Source: Kiritimatiellia bacterium (GTDB lineage: Bacteria > Verrucomicrobiota > Kiritimatiellia > RFP12 > UBA1067). Taken from it: a stretch of DNA of 40,559 nucleotides. The notes beneath the pieces were generated by a model. The model ran no database searches. It was not told the DNA's origin and saw only the letters and a program-made list of their open reading frames with translations. The stretch spans positions 1 to 40,559 of the forward strand of contig CAJGDE010000004.1 in NCBI GenBank assembly GCA_904502135.1. The letters run 5' to 3'. Below are positions 8,035 to 15,741 of this stretch, in pieces (positions within the stretch are counted from its first letter, which is position 1; each line of letters begins with the position of its first letter). Position numbers and translations under genes: made by a program.

Positions 8035-9240
8035 TCACTCCTTAATCCGAGGCTTGAAATTAGGATCAAGGTCGTCGTTGCTGGTCGCCTCAACGAGAGT
8101 GACCTTCATTCCGGGTGCAAGCTTTGAAATACCGGAAATGACGACCTTCTCGCCGAGTTTAAGCCCTTCAACAACAGGCGTCCAGCCGCCACTCACCTCA
8201 CGCGTTTCAACTATGCGCTGCTCAACGGTCATATCTTCTTTAAGAACCCATACGGCGCGGCTGCCAGTGGACAGATCATATAAAGCCTGCTGAGGAACGC
8301 AAAGATACTTGGGAGGAGTCTTATAGTCGACCAAAAGCGTCACATAGCTGTTAGGAATAAGCATACGCTCGGGGTTCGGGAATTTAAGGCGCATAATGAT
8401 CGTGGCCGTCTCTTTGCTCATCGTATTATCATCGAAAGCCCATTCGCCAAGGCCTGAATATTCGCTGCCGTCAGGCAAGAGAAGACGAAGACGATAATCG
8501 GGCGCGCTGCCGTTGAGCTGCTGAGATCTCCATGCGACATAACTACGGTCCGTGAGAGGGAAAGTAACACGAATGGGATCAATCTGAACGATTCTCGCAA
8601 GAGCCCCTTTTGAAGGCGCGACATAATCACCTAAATACATATTCGACTTTCCGATCTGACCAGAAATAGGCGCATATACCTTTGTTTTCTTCAAGTCATA
8701 CTCGGCAACGACGAGATTCGCCTTGGCCTGAAGAACAGCAGCCTTGGCCGATTCGGCGGCGGCTTCGGCATTATCGCGCTCAAGCTGGGTGATGCCGCGG
8801 GCATCAGCCTCCATCATGCGCTTAAAATAACGCTCAGCGCGGCGCTGCTCGGCTTCTGCGGCCGCGAGATCGGCCTTGCGCTGATTGACGATGGCCAAAT
8901 AACGCTCATCGTCAAGGACGTAAAGAAGCTGACCTGTTTTTACGGTATCACCTTCTTTAAACTTCATCTCCTTGATATAGCCGTCAACCTGCGGCAGAAG
9001 ATCGACCTCCTGCATAGCTTCAGCGTGTGCGACAAACCTCTCCGCAAGGTTATACGCCATCTCCTTCACTTGCGTAACCGCCACGCTCTGAGCCTGAGGC
9101 GCTGGCATAGCCATACCCTTAGCTTTCGGCTCAGGCTTATGTTCTCTAGCGACCCAGCCTCCTATTGCAGAAGCCAAGACCAAAATAACGGTTGCGATAA
9201 CCGAACCTATTGTCGACTTATTATTGCCTGCGTTGTTCAT
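8035..9240 (-). CDS. RND efflux periplasmic adaptor (membrane fusion protein)
   Basis: This 401-residue protein links pump and outer-membrane channel. Residues 1-32 form an N-terminal membrane anchor (SVIATVILVLASAIGGWVA) without a lipobox cysteine, unlike AcrA. The lipoyl/barrel-sandwich half-motif follows ('VDGYIKEMKFKEGDTVKTGQLLYVLD'), then a helical hairpin rich in Ala/Glu (about 115-185), the second lipoyl half ('KKTKVYAPISGQIGKSNMYLGDYV') and the beta-barrel and membrane-proximal domains. The ATG at 9240 is preceded by an AAAGG site. It is the second gene of the operon, 25 nt after the TetR regulator, and is followed by the pump after the octamer array. Confidence 0.93.
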   Translation of the reverse strand: MNNAGNNKSTIGSVIATVILVLASAIGGWVAREHKPEPKAKGMAMPAPQAQSVAVTQVKEMAYNLAERFVAHAEAMQEVDLLPQVDGYIKEMKFKEGDTVKTGQLLYVLDDERYLAIVNQRKADLAAAEAEQRRAERYFKRMMEADARGITQLERDNAEAAAESAKAAVLQAKANLVVAEYDLKKTKVYAPISGQIGKSNMYLGDYVAPSKGALARIVQIDPIRVTFPLTDRSYVAWRSQQLNGSAPDYRLRLLLPDGSEYSGLGEWAFDDNTMSKETATIIMRLKFPNPERMLIPNSYVTLLVDYKTPPKYLCVPQQALYDLSTGSRAVWVLKEDMTVEQRIVETREVSGGWTPVVEGLKLGEKVVISGISKLAPGMKVTLVEATSNDDLDPNFKPRIKE

Positions 9241-9265
9241 TTTCTTATACCTTTCATTGAAATTT

Positions 9266-9883
9266 TTAAACTTTTATAGATTTCCAAAGCGCAGCAAACG
9301 CTTTAGTCAAAGTGTTTGACATATCCGACTTGAAAAAACCTTCTATTTTCCGTTGAATAATCCCGTCCCAAAGAGCCATCGTGGCCGAAGCCACTTCATG
9401 CGGAACGACTTTCTTATCAACACGCCCGGCCTGAACATCAGCCTCAACCGCATCTATGACTGCCTGATATGGCCCGCAAGAGCGCTCGGCAATAAGCTTT
9501 TTGGCTACTTTGGCAAGTTTCACATCCGTCCACTTAAGGCCCGTTTGCATCAGCATGAAGAAATCGGCCCTACGCTTATCTGAAACGATTCCTCCTGCGA
9601 ACTCGACAAGCATTTCGGCTACCGCGGGATACGTCAATTCTTTTTCGCTGATTCTATCTCTCAGCGCCGAAGAAAAACGCTGCATAGCCTCGCCGAGAAG
9701 AGCCTCGAGAAGATCGGCTTTACTGGCAAAATGCCAATAGACAGCGCCTTTTGTCATTTTAAGTTCGGCAGCTATGTCATTGAAAGTCGTATGTTCATAC
9801 CCCTTTTTAACAAAAAGCTTAAGCGCGTTCGCTAAAATACGCGAACGTGTCTTTTCTGCTTCCTCTTTTGTCTTCCTTGGCAT
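9266..9883 (-). CDS. TetR-family (AcrR-like) transcriptional repressor
   Basis: This 205-residue protein has a TetR_N helix-turn-helix at residues 10-56 (ILANALKLFVKKGYE, then the recognition part 'TKGAVYWHFASKADLLEALL', a near-perfect family signature), followed by an AcrR/TtgR-like ligand-binding C-terminal domain. It is the first gene of the efflux operon and is co-oriented with it, unlike E. coli acrR, which is divergent. The promoter just upstream holds a palindrome with AcrR-type half-sites, so autoregulation of the whole operon is likely, with derepression when a drug-like ligand binds. The ATG at 9883 lies 11 nt from the -10 box and has no ribosome site. It is encoded next to its targets, so the assignment is strong. 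Confidence 0.92.
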   Translation of the reverse strand: MPRKTKEEAEKTRSRILANALKLFVKKGYEHTTFNDIAAELKMTKGAVYWHFASKADLLEALLGEAMQRFSSALRDRISEKELTYPAVAEMLVEFAGGIVSDKRRADFFMLMQTGLKWTDVKLAKVAKKLIAERSCGPYQAVIDAVEADVQAGRVDKKVVPHEVASATMALWDGIIQRKIEGFFKSDMSNTLTKAFAALWKSIKV

Positions 9884-9894
9884 AACGGGCGCAT

Positions 9895-9924
9895 ATTATA
9901 CATACTTTCAGGTAGGTATGTCAA
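9895..9924 (-). promoter_or_regulatory. Efflux operon promoter with embedded AcrR-like operator
   Basis: On the minus strand TTGACA (9919-9924) and TATAAT (9895-9900) are separated by 18 nt, a consensus sigma-70 promoter. An inverted repeat lies inside the promoter: ACATAC at 9900-9905 and GTATGT at 9916-9921 with a 10-nt spacer, which occludes the spacer and both boxes. The half-sites match those recalled for the E. coli AcrR operator (TACATAC/GTATGTA), with similar spacing. Repressor binding here would block RNA polymerase. Confidence 0.8.
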
Positions 9925-9951
9925 GTGGCATTCTCCTCGAATCGACATAAT

Positions 9952-9981
9952 AAAAAAGCGTCGCAAATCGCGACGCTTTTT
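9952..9981 (-). terminator. Intrinsic terminator after rpsG
   Basis: A 12-bp perfect stem (9953-9964 with 9970-9981, loop of 5 nt) is built around GCGTCGC/GCGACGC and flanked by A-runs on the left and T-runs on the right. Read on the minus strand it follows the rpsG stop by 27 nt and ends in a U-tract. Because it is symmetrical it could also stop plus-strand transcripts. It separates the ribosomal genes from the efflux operon. Confidence 0.9.
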
Positions 9982-10008
9982 ACCTGTCTAAAAAAGAGAA
10001 TTTTTTAC

Positions 10009-10518
10009 TTACCACGCGTAATGCGCGAATGCCTTATTTGCTGCCGCCATCTTGTGGACATCGTCACGTTTCTTAATGACATTGCCCTGACCGAGAAACG
10101 CATCAATGATTTCAGCTGCGACTGCGGCGGGCATGCCCATACCGTGGCGCCCCGAAGCGAACTGCGTAGTCCAACGCAACGCGAGCGAGAGCTGACGGTT
10201 CGCGGGAATCGGCACCGGAACAGGATAAGTGGTACCACCGACACGGCGCGTCTTGACTTCGAGCTGCGGCTTCATGTTATCAATAGCAGCAGAAACAACT
10301 TCAAGAGCGTCGGTATACTGCTTCTCATCCTTGACAAACTTAGCAGGATCCTTCTCGACGGCCTCTTTCACCTTATCGATCGCTCCATAGACGATCTTCT
10401 CGGCGACAGTCTTCTTACCGTCTTTCATGATGACGCGGATCATGTGCGCGACGAGCTCCGAATTGAACTTCGGATCAAGAATAACGCGCTTTACAATTTT
10501 CTTACCTCTGCGGCTCAT
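10009..10518 (-). CDS. rpsG: 30S ribosomal protein S7
   Basis: S7 binds the 3' major domain of 16S rRNA and organises the head of the small subunit. The 169-residue sequence shows family hallmarks: 'ILDPKFNSELVAHMIRVIMKDGKKTVAEKIVY', 'EVKTRRVGGTTYPVPVPI' and the end 'IKKRDDVHKMAAANKAFAHYAW'. It is about 13 residues longer than E. coli S7 (156 as I align it); the extra residues sit mainly around 55-72 (KEAVEKDPAKFVKDEKQYTD). It starts 3 nt after rpsL. Unlike the classical str operon, fusA and tuf do not follow; a terminator does. Confidence 0.97.
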   Translation of the reverse strand: MSRRGKKIVKRVILDPKFNSELVAHMIRVIMKDGKKTVAEKIVYGAIDKVKEAVEKDPAKFVKDEKQYTDALEVVSAAIDNMKPQLEVKTRRVGGTTYPVPVPIPANRQLSLALRWTTQFASGRHGMGMPAAVAAEIIDAFLGQGNVIKKRDDVHKMAAANKAFAHYAW

Positions 10519-10521
10519 GGC

Positions 10522-10908
10522 TTACTTCCCTTCTTCCTTCTTCTGGCGCTTCATACCGTACTTAGAACGGCTACGATTACGACCGGCAACACCGAGCGAG
10601 TCAAGCTTACCGCGCACGATGTGATAACGCACACCAGGAAGGTCCTTCACACGACCGCCGCGAACGAGCACAACGCTATGTTCCTGAAGGTTGTGACCTT
10701 CACCGGGAATGTAAGCGGTAACTTCATAACCCGTCGTAAGGCGCACACGGGCAACTTTACGAAGAGCCGAGTTAGGCTTCTTAGGAGTCATCGTCTTTAC
10801 GACGAGACAAACGCCGCGACGCTGCGGACAGCTCTTAAGCGCCGGCGACTTTGAATGTTTAGCGAGAGGCTGACGCCCCTTACGAATCAACTGATTGATA
10901 GTCGGCAT
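10522..10908 (-). CDS. rpsL: 30S ribosomal protein S12
   Basis: S12 is the decoding-site protein of the small subunit. The 128-residue sequence is highly conserved: 'MPTINQLIRKGR', 'CPQRRGVCLVVKTMTPKKPNSALRKVARVRL' and 'GRNRSRSKYGMKR'. The lysines of 'TPKKPNSA' and of 'PGVRYHIVRG' have the usual streptomycin-sensitive form. The ATG at 10908 has a ribosome site AAGGAA about 8 nt upstream. The -10/-35 pair at 10946-10975 drives rpsL and rpsG together. Confidence 0.98.
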   Translation of the reverse strand: MPTINQLIRKGRQPLAKHSKSPALKSCPQRRGVCLVVKTMTPKKPNSALRKVARVRLTTGYEVTAYIPGEGHNLQEHSVVLVRGGRVKDLPGVRYHIVRGKLDSLGVAGRNRSRSKYGMKRQKKEEGK

Positions 10909-10945
10909 TTAGTTATTTCCTTACTTTTTCAGACAAGTTCCCATT

Positions 10946-10975
10946 ATTATACCATTATTTGCCCCAATTTGGCAA
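10946..10975 (-). promoter_or_regulatory. rpsL-rpsG promoter
   Basis: TTGCCA (10970-10975, minus strand) and the extended -10 TGGTATAAT (TATAAT at 10946-10951) are 18 nt apart. A TTGCC...GGCAA inverted repeat spans the -35 box and the start of the spacer, so a regulator or structure there is possible. The predicted leader is about 30 nt and includes a Shine-Dalgarno site. Confidence 0.75.
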
Positions 10976-11059
10976 GGGGGTATTCCGAAAGATTCTCCAC
11001 AGCGCAAAAAATGCGTGATTTTTAGCACATAAATGCATGCCAGGTATACTTTTTTATAT

Positions 11060-11944
11060 TTATGACAGGCAAAGAAGCACAACGCCGACTAATATCGCCG
11101 CAAGCGCAAAGGCCTTGCGCCTAATATCGCACTCCCTAAAAAGAGCTCCACCGATAAAGAAGGTAAGCACAATACTGGAGCGCCTTATTAAACTTAAAAC
11201 CGATATCTGCGCCTCCGGCATTGCTATAGCCGTAAAATAAAACGCATCGCTGGCCGTAAGCAATATCCCTGTTAAAGGCATCGTAAATCGCCAGCGAAAA
11301 CCTTTGTGGTTAAAAATCGCAATAACCGCATACATCGCCATCATTCCGCCGAGAAACCACCACAACACGGTTAGCGGCGCAATCCCGATCGACTGCATCA
11401 AATGCTTATCATATAACGCGCTGCAACTGCCCAAAACCGTTCCAAGGAACGCCAACACAACAGCCTTCAAGCCTCCTGAAGATCCATCTCTGCTTGATGA
11501 AAGCGAAAAAAATACGCACCCCGCCAACACGAAAACCATACCAATGGCCTGAACAGCCCTTGGAATCTCAGAAAAAATCAGCACGGCTCCAATAAGCGTC
11601 CAAAACGGCCCGGATGCGCGGATAGGAGCTGCGCTTGTTATAGGCAAAGTTCTAAGCGCAAGATAAGTCGCAGTCCAGCTTGCCCCCACAATAAAACTTT
11701 TAACCAGCAGCAAGAGGATGTGCATAGGAGCGATATCAACCGCCGCACTCATTCGCCCTGAAAAGAGAAGAATCAGCGATAATGCCGCCCAACCGCTGAA
11801 CGTCGTCAAAAAAAGAGTCGGGAAAACTGAATTGTTTTTAACGCTTGCTTTTTTACACAAATCATACATGCTCAATGAAACGCTTGAGCCAAGAATCCAA
11901 AAAAGCCAGGAATTTTGAAAATTAAAGTTATCTGGACTTATCAT
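11060..11944 (-). CDS. EamA-family (DMT) transporter
   Basis: This 294-residue membrane protein has about ten hydrophobic segments arranged as two EamA halves (roughly 1-135 and 150-294), the drug/metabolite transporter pattern. 'KASVKNNSVFPTLFLTTFSGWAAL' and 'RASGPFWTLIGAVLIFSEIPRAVQAIGMVFVLAGC' are typical. The ATG at 11944 is chosen over an in-frame TTG at 11962; it overlaps the end of the HyfI-like gene by 17 nt, so it is translated from the same transcript as the Ehr-type complex. Substrates of these exporters or importers (amino acids, sugar phosphates, nucleotide sugars) cannot be told from sequence. Whether it serves the complex or just shares the message is unknown. Confidence 0.82.
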   Translation of the reverse strand: MISPDNFNFQNSWLFWILGSSVSLSMYDLCKKASVKNNSVFPTLFLTTFSGWAALSLILLFSGRMSAAVDIAPMHILLLLVKSFIVGASWTATYLALRTLPITSAAPIRASGPFWTLIGAVLIFSEIPRAVQAIGMVFVLAGCVFFSLSSSRDGSSGGLKAVVLAFLGTVLGSCSALYDKHLMQSIGIAPLTVLWWFLGGMMAMYAVIAIFNHKGFRWRFTMPLTGILLTASDAFYFTAIAMPEAQISVLSLIRRSSIVLTFFIGGALFRECDIRRKAFALAAILVGVVLLCLS

Positions 11945-12680
11945 AAGAACGATCGCCCACAAATCTTAGAAGCGCTTCGAGGACAGTGGCGGGATGCGGG
12001 GGGCAGCCTGGGATATAAAGCGAAGGCTTCTCCGGAAGAGACCCTAACTCATGTAGCCCGCCTGAAATTGCGCATGCGCCCGCAACTATGAGAAAACGTG
12101 GCTCTGGCATAGCTTGAAAAGTTTTTTCCAAAGCTAAAGACATGTTTTTCGATACAGGGCCCGTTAAGTACACTGCATCGGCATGGCGCGGCGAGGCCGT
12201 AAATTTTATTCCAAAGCGCGCCATATCCCACGCGGGAGTCGCTAATACATTCGCGTCAAGTTCACACGCGGCGCAACCGCCCGCTGAAACTTCTCTAAGA
12301 TGAAGAGAACCCCTTAAGGCGAGTGCTTCCGTCTGGGTCTCAATAGGCGGAGCATACTCCTTTTCGCCTGCTCTTACGAGCAAATCCTCTCTCTTAAATA
12401 CGCCAAGGCGATACTCTTTTGTAAACTCAACCTTTTTCGAGGCTCTTGCGCACCTGCCGCAGAAAATACACCTTCCCATATCGAGACACGCGCCCTTCTC
12501 GTCATAAAAAAGCGCATTTTCAACAGGGCACACTTTGCGCATTTCATCAATATCTTCAGCAGTTGTATCAAAATCTAACTTAGGCCTACCCCTAAAATCA
12601 GGCGGCAAATTAGGCGGTGTAGCAGGAAAGCTCCCCGTCCTAAATCCTTCTTTAAGCCTTGCTAAAAGTGCCTTTATCAT
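11928..12680 (-). CDS. Ehr-type complex small subunit, ferredoxin domain fused to NuoB/HyfI-like domain
   Basis: This 250-residue protein combines two electron-transfer modules. The N-terminal part has C51 (in CPVEN), C65 and a CxxCxxC at 71/74/77, enough for one [4Fe-4S] cluster, like a shortened HyfH/NuoI. The C-terminal part is a NuoB/HyfI-like small subunit with all four ligands of the N2-type proximal [4Fe-4S] cluster: C136 and C139-E140 (GGCAACELD), C203 (GACAISGG) and C226 (PGCPPHP). So the iron-sulfur path is intact even though the partner large subunit lacks nickel ligands. It starts at 12680 with a GAGGGAG ribosome site, 12 nt after the HyfG-like gene, and overlaps the EamA gene. 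It presumably passes electrons from a ferredoxin to the HyfG-like subunit. Confidence 0.85.
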   Translation of the reverse strand: MIKALLARLKEGFRTGSFPATPPNLPPDFRGRPKLDFDTTAEDIDEMRKVCPVENALFYDEKGACLDMGRCIFCGRCARASKKVEFTKEYRLGVFKREDLLVRAGEKEYAPPIETQTEALALRGSLHLREVSAGGCAACELDANVLATPAWDMARFGIKFTASPRHADAVYLTGPVSKNMSLALEKTFQAMPEPRFLIVAGACAISGGLHELGSLPEKPSLYIPGCPPHPATVLEALLRFVGDRSYDKSR

Positions 12681-12692
12681 ACAATCTCCCTC

Positions 12693-13832
12693 TCATCTAT
12701 CCGTGCCGCAATACGACAGATTGAACGACTTGTTGCAGATCGGAAAGTTTGAAATCTGCTCGCCTCGCATAGCCCATGCAAGCGCCTGCCAATTGTGCGC
12801 CGAAGGGTCGACAATCTTATACTTCTCCATCTTCCCCTCAGAAGAAAATATCGCCGCATGTACAAGCGGCCCTCGCCAAGCTTCGACGGTTGAGACGACA
12901 AGTGTAAAGTCAGACCTTGAAGCGATTTTATTTTCACTCTGCGGCGGCATCTCTAAGACTTCACCATTAAGTATTTTTAAGATTTTATCGTGCGCCTCAT
13001 TTATCTCAACGCGCCGCACTAAGGCTCGCGCCATAACATCACCGTTAAAATCCCCTGATGCGCGGCGAGCAACTCCTACTAAACGTATTTCGCGAGCAAG
13101 CTCTTTTGAAACTTTACCAGTTCCGTCAAATCTGTCGCAAACACTATGGTCGTGAAACATGAGTTTTAGCGCCCTATCAAGCTCAGGCCTTACGCGAGAG
13201 ATGTCCTCTTTCAATTGTTGAGATAACGTTTCGTCTATTGTCACTAATGATGAGCCGGGCTCAATCGCATTGCGGCCAAATCGATTGCCGCAAAGCATTG
13301 CCGTCATATTGAGATATTCGCCGCGTATTCTTCCGCAGAAGGCGGCCGACTGAAGAAAAGCGACATCGCCCGCAAGAGCTCCTAAATCGCCGACATGGTT
13401 CGCAATTCGCTCTAACTCAAGCATAAGAGAGCGGACGCGAAGAGTGCTACTATCGGGAGAGGCGAACTTCTCTGGGAATGCGCTTTCCATTATCTCAGCA
13501 AATGCCGTTGCCGCGGCAACTGATGTATCGCCTGCGCAAGTTTCCGCCAAGGCTATCTGACGAGAAATTTTTCCATCAGCCTTTACAATCGCTTCTTCCA
13601 CGCCGCGATGCTGATAGCCGAGAAAAATCTGAAGATTAAAAACATCCTCGCCCATGCACTGAAAACGAAAATGCCCGGGTTCAATTACACCTGCATGAAC
13701 AGGACCTACCGCCACCTCATGCGCCGCAGCACCTTTAAGCGGCACGACTTTCTCCGGGTTTTTGTATCCGCCGAGAGAATCGAGTTTGATTAAAGCGTCA
13801 TCGATAGATGAATACGAAAAAAGCTCAGTCAT
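12693..13832 (-). CDS. Ehr-type complex large subunit (HyfG/NuoD-like, nickel ligands lost)
   Basis: This 379-residue protein is homologous to the [NiFe]-hydrogenase large subunit of group 4 enzymes and to complex I NuoD ('EPGHFRFQCMGEDVFNLQIFLGYQHRGVEE', 'LELERIANHVGDLGALAGDVAF', 'FGRNAIEPG'). In hydrogenases four Cys hold Ni-Fe: CGxC in the N-terminal half and DPCxxC near the end. Here the first motif reads CAGD (C99-D102), and the C-terminus reads NLSYCGTDR (371-379), where the two Cys positions align with Ser373 and Gly376. Only C99 may remain in place. There is no C-terminal extension for protease maturation. The NuoC-like N-terminal domain found in HyfG is also missing. It should bind no NiFe site and probably acts as a quinone-type or unknown-substrate coupling subunit. 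It overlaps the HyfF-like gene by 4 nt. Confidence 0.85.
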   Translation of the reverse strand: MTELFSYSSIDDALIKLDSLGGYKNPEKVVPLKGAAAHEVAVGPVHAGVIEPGHFRFQCMGEDVFNLQIFLGYQHRGVEEAIVKADGKISRQIALAETCAGDTSVAAATAFAEIMESAFPEKFASPDSSTLRVRSLMLELERIANHVGDLGALAGDVAFLQSAAFCGRIRGEYLNMTAMLCGNRFGRNAIEPGSSLVTIDETLSQQLKEDISRVRPELDRALKLMFHDHSVCDRFDGTGKVSKELAREIRLVGVARRASGDFNGDVMARALVRRVEINEAHDKILKILNGEVLEMPPQSENKIASRSDFTLVVSTVEAWRGPLVHAAIFSSEGKMEKYKIVDPSAHNWQALAWAMRGEQISNFPICNKSFNLSYCGTDR

Positions 13833-15025
13833 TTTACACCCCCAGATATAAGAATGTATGCCGACGCAATCGTTCCGCCCGCAACGATCATGACAAATAG
13901 AATACTTGGAACGATGATCAACCTTTTCGGTAGCTTATTGTAGTGAGCAAGGGGTCTGCCCATCGTCATATTAAGAGCGGCCTTCATCATTGCGGCAAAG
14001 ACGACAAAAAGAAGAACAAGTACAATCACAGAAACATAAATGGGGGCTGAGAAAACGAGCCCAAGTTCTGAGAGAAAGAGCGCTGAAGGTGGCATACCGC
14101 AAATAAGAATAAAACCAGAGATCCAAAGAGCAGCTTCTTTTTTCATCACCTCACCAAGCCCCTGCACAACTGAAATGGCGCGTGTCTGAAAGGCCAAAAG
14201 AAGATTGCCCGCCAACTGAAAGAGCATCGTTTTCGTAAGAGAATGCGCAGCGATATGAAGCAAAATAGCTGCCATGACGAGTTTTTGAGAAGCAGAAGTT
14301 GAGTACAAAGAATAAAGGACTGTTATTAGCCCTATATGTTCAACTGACGAATACGCCAAGAGACGCTTGTAATCTGTCTGGCGAACCATGAAAACTGCGC
14401 CAACCGCAACTGAAAGAAGCCCGAGAAAAAGCATTGCGAGGTCGCAGAATAAGCTGGCCCCATCAGGCATAATCTCGCGAAAACGGACTATCGCGAAAAA
14501 CGAACAGTTAAGAAGCGCACCTGAAAGAAGCGCAGAAACGGGAGCTGGCGCCTCGGAGTGGGCGTCAGGCAGCCACGTGTGAAAGGGAGATAGACCCATT
14601 TTAGTTCCGTAGCCTGCGAGAATAAAAGCGAAGCCCGCCATATACCATTTCGCGCTTTCGGTAGATTGGGCGTAAAGAACAAGCATCGTTCCAAAAAGCG
14701 CGAACGCGATGCCTATGGAGCAGATAAGAAGATATTTCCACATCGCCTCTAAGCTATCCTTCGTGCTGTGATAGGCAATAAGCGGCGCAGAAACAAGAGT
14801 TGTAAGTTCGATTGCCACCCACATAAGGAGCAAAGAAGGAGTGAGAATCGAAAACATCATCGCCGCAAAAAAGACGAATAAAAGCGCGTAATATAGAACT
14901 CTCGGCATACTGCCCTTTCCTTCCACCTTCGCGGCGGCAGGCAGATAAAAAAGGCTCTGCACGAGATTGGCTATAAACAATAGCGGCGTTAAGAAAACGA
15001 GAAGCTCTTTAAGATTATTTTCCAT
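13829..15025 (-). CDS. Ehr-type complex antiporter-like subunit (HyfF/NuoN-like)
   Basis: This 398-residue membrane protein belongs to the proton-translocating antiporter-like family (NuoL/M/N, MrpD, HyfB/D/F). The key charged residues are present: Glu73 in TM5 (MWVAIELTT), Lys142 in TM7 (GYGTKMGLSPFHTWLPDAHSEAPAPVSALLSG), and Lys in 'DYKRLLAYSSVEHIG' and 'HSLTKTMLF'. It has about 11-12 helices and is shorter than NuoN or HyfF (about 480-530 residues), having only the central antiporter core. It is predicted to move H+ or Na+ across the inner membrane as part of the complex. It starts at 15025, 1 nt after the HyfE-like stop codon, and ends overlapping the HyfG-like gene. Confidence 0.85.
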   Translation of the reverse strand: MENNLKELLVFLTPLLFIANLVQSLFYLPAAAKVEGKGSMPRVLYYALLFVFFAAMMFSILTPSLLLMWVAIELTTLVSAPLIAYHSTKDSLEAMWKYLLICSIGIAFALFGTMLVLYAQSTESAKWYMAGFAFILAGYGTKMGLSPFHTWLPDAHSEAPAPVSALLSGALLNCSFFAIVRFREIMPDGASLFCDLAMLFLGLLSVAVGAVFMVRQTDYKRLLAYSSVEHIGLITVLYSLYSTSASQKLVMAAILLHIAAHSLTKTMLFQLAGNLLLAFQTRAISVVQGLGEVMKKEAALWISGFILICGMPPSALFLSELGLVFSAPIYVSVIVLVLLFVVFAAMMKAALNMTMGRPLAHYNKLPKRLIIVPSILFVMIVAGGTIASAYILISGGVK

Positions 15026-15026
15026 A

Positions 15027-15728
15027 TCAATCGTGGACGTGATCGTGTTTATGGTGCGGATGCATCAAATGCGTGTCCCCCAAATGGTTTAGCTTATCGG
15101 TATCAGTCGAGGCGAATGTGCGATTAATCTGAAATATCGCAATGCCGAGAATAAATACGAGAGCAAAAACATCAAGAAGAATTCCAAGTTCAACAACGAG
15201 ACTGTATTCGATGAGGAGCTGTGACCCGAAAAGCGAAATGCCGTTTTCAAGGACTAAAAAGCCAAGAACTTGGGTAATCGCTTTTTTGCGAGCAGAGATA
15301 AGAAGACAGCCTGTGCCCATTGTCGTAAATGCTACAGGTATCACAAAGGAGGAGGCGCTCGTATTTTGGATATCCAAAAAATGAGCGACTGCAAAACCCC
15401 CTGCCGCCATAAGAAAGACGATAATTCTCGATATTTGAAACGAGACAATCGGCTCCACCTCGCGGCGGGTGCGCGCCTTTCGGACAGCGTAACTTAGAAG
15501 CATCGGAAGAGATACACCTTTAACGAGCGAATTTACAAGGGCGATAATCCAAATTCTCATCTCAGGGCATCCCTCCAAAGACCATTGCCAACCGAGAAGA
15601 GGCATGAGGCCTACCAACCACCCTTGTAGCGCCACAAGGCTGATGGCATATTTAAGGCGACTTGCGCCCGCAAGCGCCAAATCGGCCACAAGAAAGAGAG
15701 CCATTGCTATTTCTGAAAGCGTAAGCAT
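15027..15728 (-). CDS. Ehr-type complex membrane subunit (HyfE-like)
   Basis: This 233-residue protein has about six to seven hydrophobic helices ('SEIAMALFLVADLALAG', 'ISLVALQGWLVGLMPLLGW', 'IIVFLMAAGGFAVAHF', 'VVELGILLDVFALVFILGIAIFQINRTF') and a histidine-rich tail at the C-terminus (HPHHKHDHVHD). The 'ELGILLDVFALVFILGI' segment is characteristic of HyfE, a fusion related to complex I NuoK/MrpC-type subunits. The tail could bind a metal or be unstructured. The gene lies 13 nt after the HyfC-like stop and 1 nt before the HyfF-like gene. Confidence 0.82.
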   Translation of the reverse strand: MLTLSEIAMALFLVADLALAGASRLKYAISLVALQGWLVGLMPLLGWQWSLEGCPEMRIWIIALVNSLVKGVSLPMLLSYAVRKARTRREVEPIVSFQISRIIVFLMAAGGFAVAHFLDIQNTSASSFVIPVAFTTMGTGCLLISARKKAITQVLGFLVLENGISLFGSQLLIEYSLVVELGILLDVFALVFILGIAIFQINRTFASTDTDKLNHLGDTHLMHPHHKHDHVHD

Positions 15729-15741
15729 ATTCTTAAAAGTA

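Noticed and set aside
9925..10854. Long plus-strand open frame (309 codons) opposite rpsG and rpsL
   Set aside because: It is the shadow of two ribosomal protein genes; the translated product has no family likeness.
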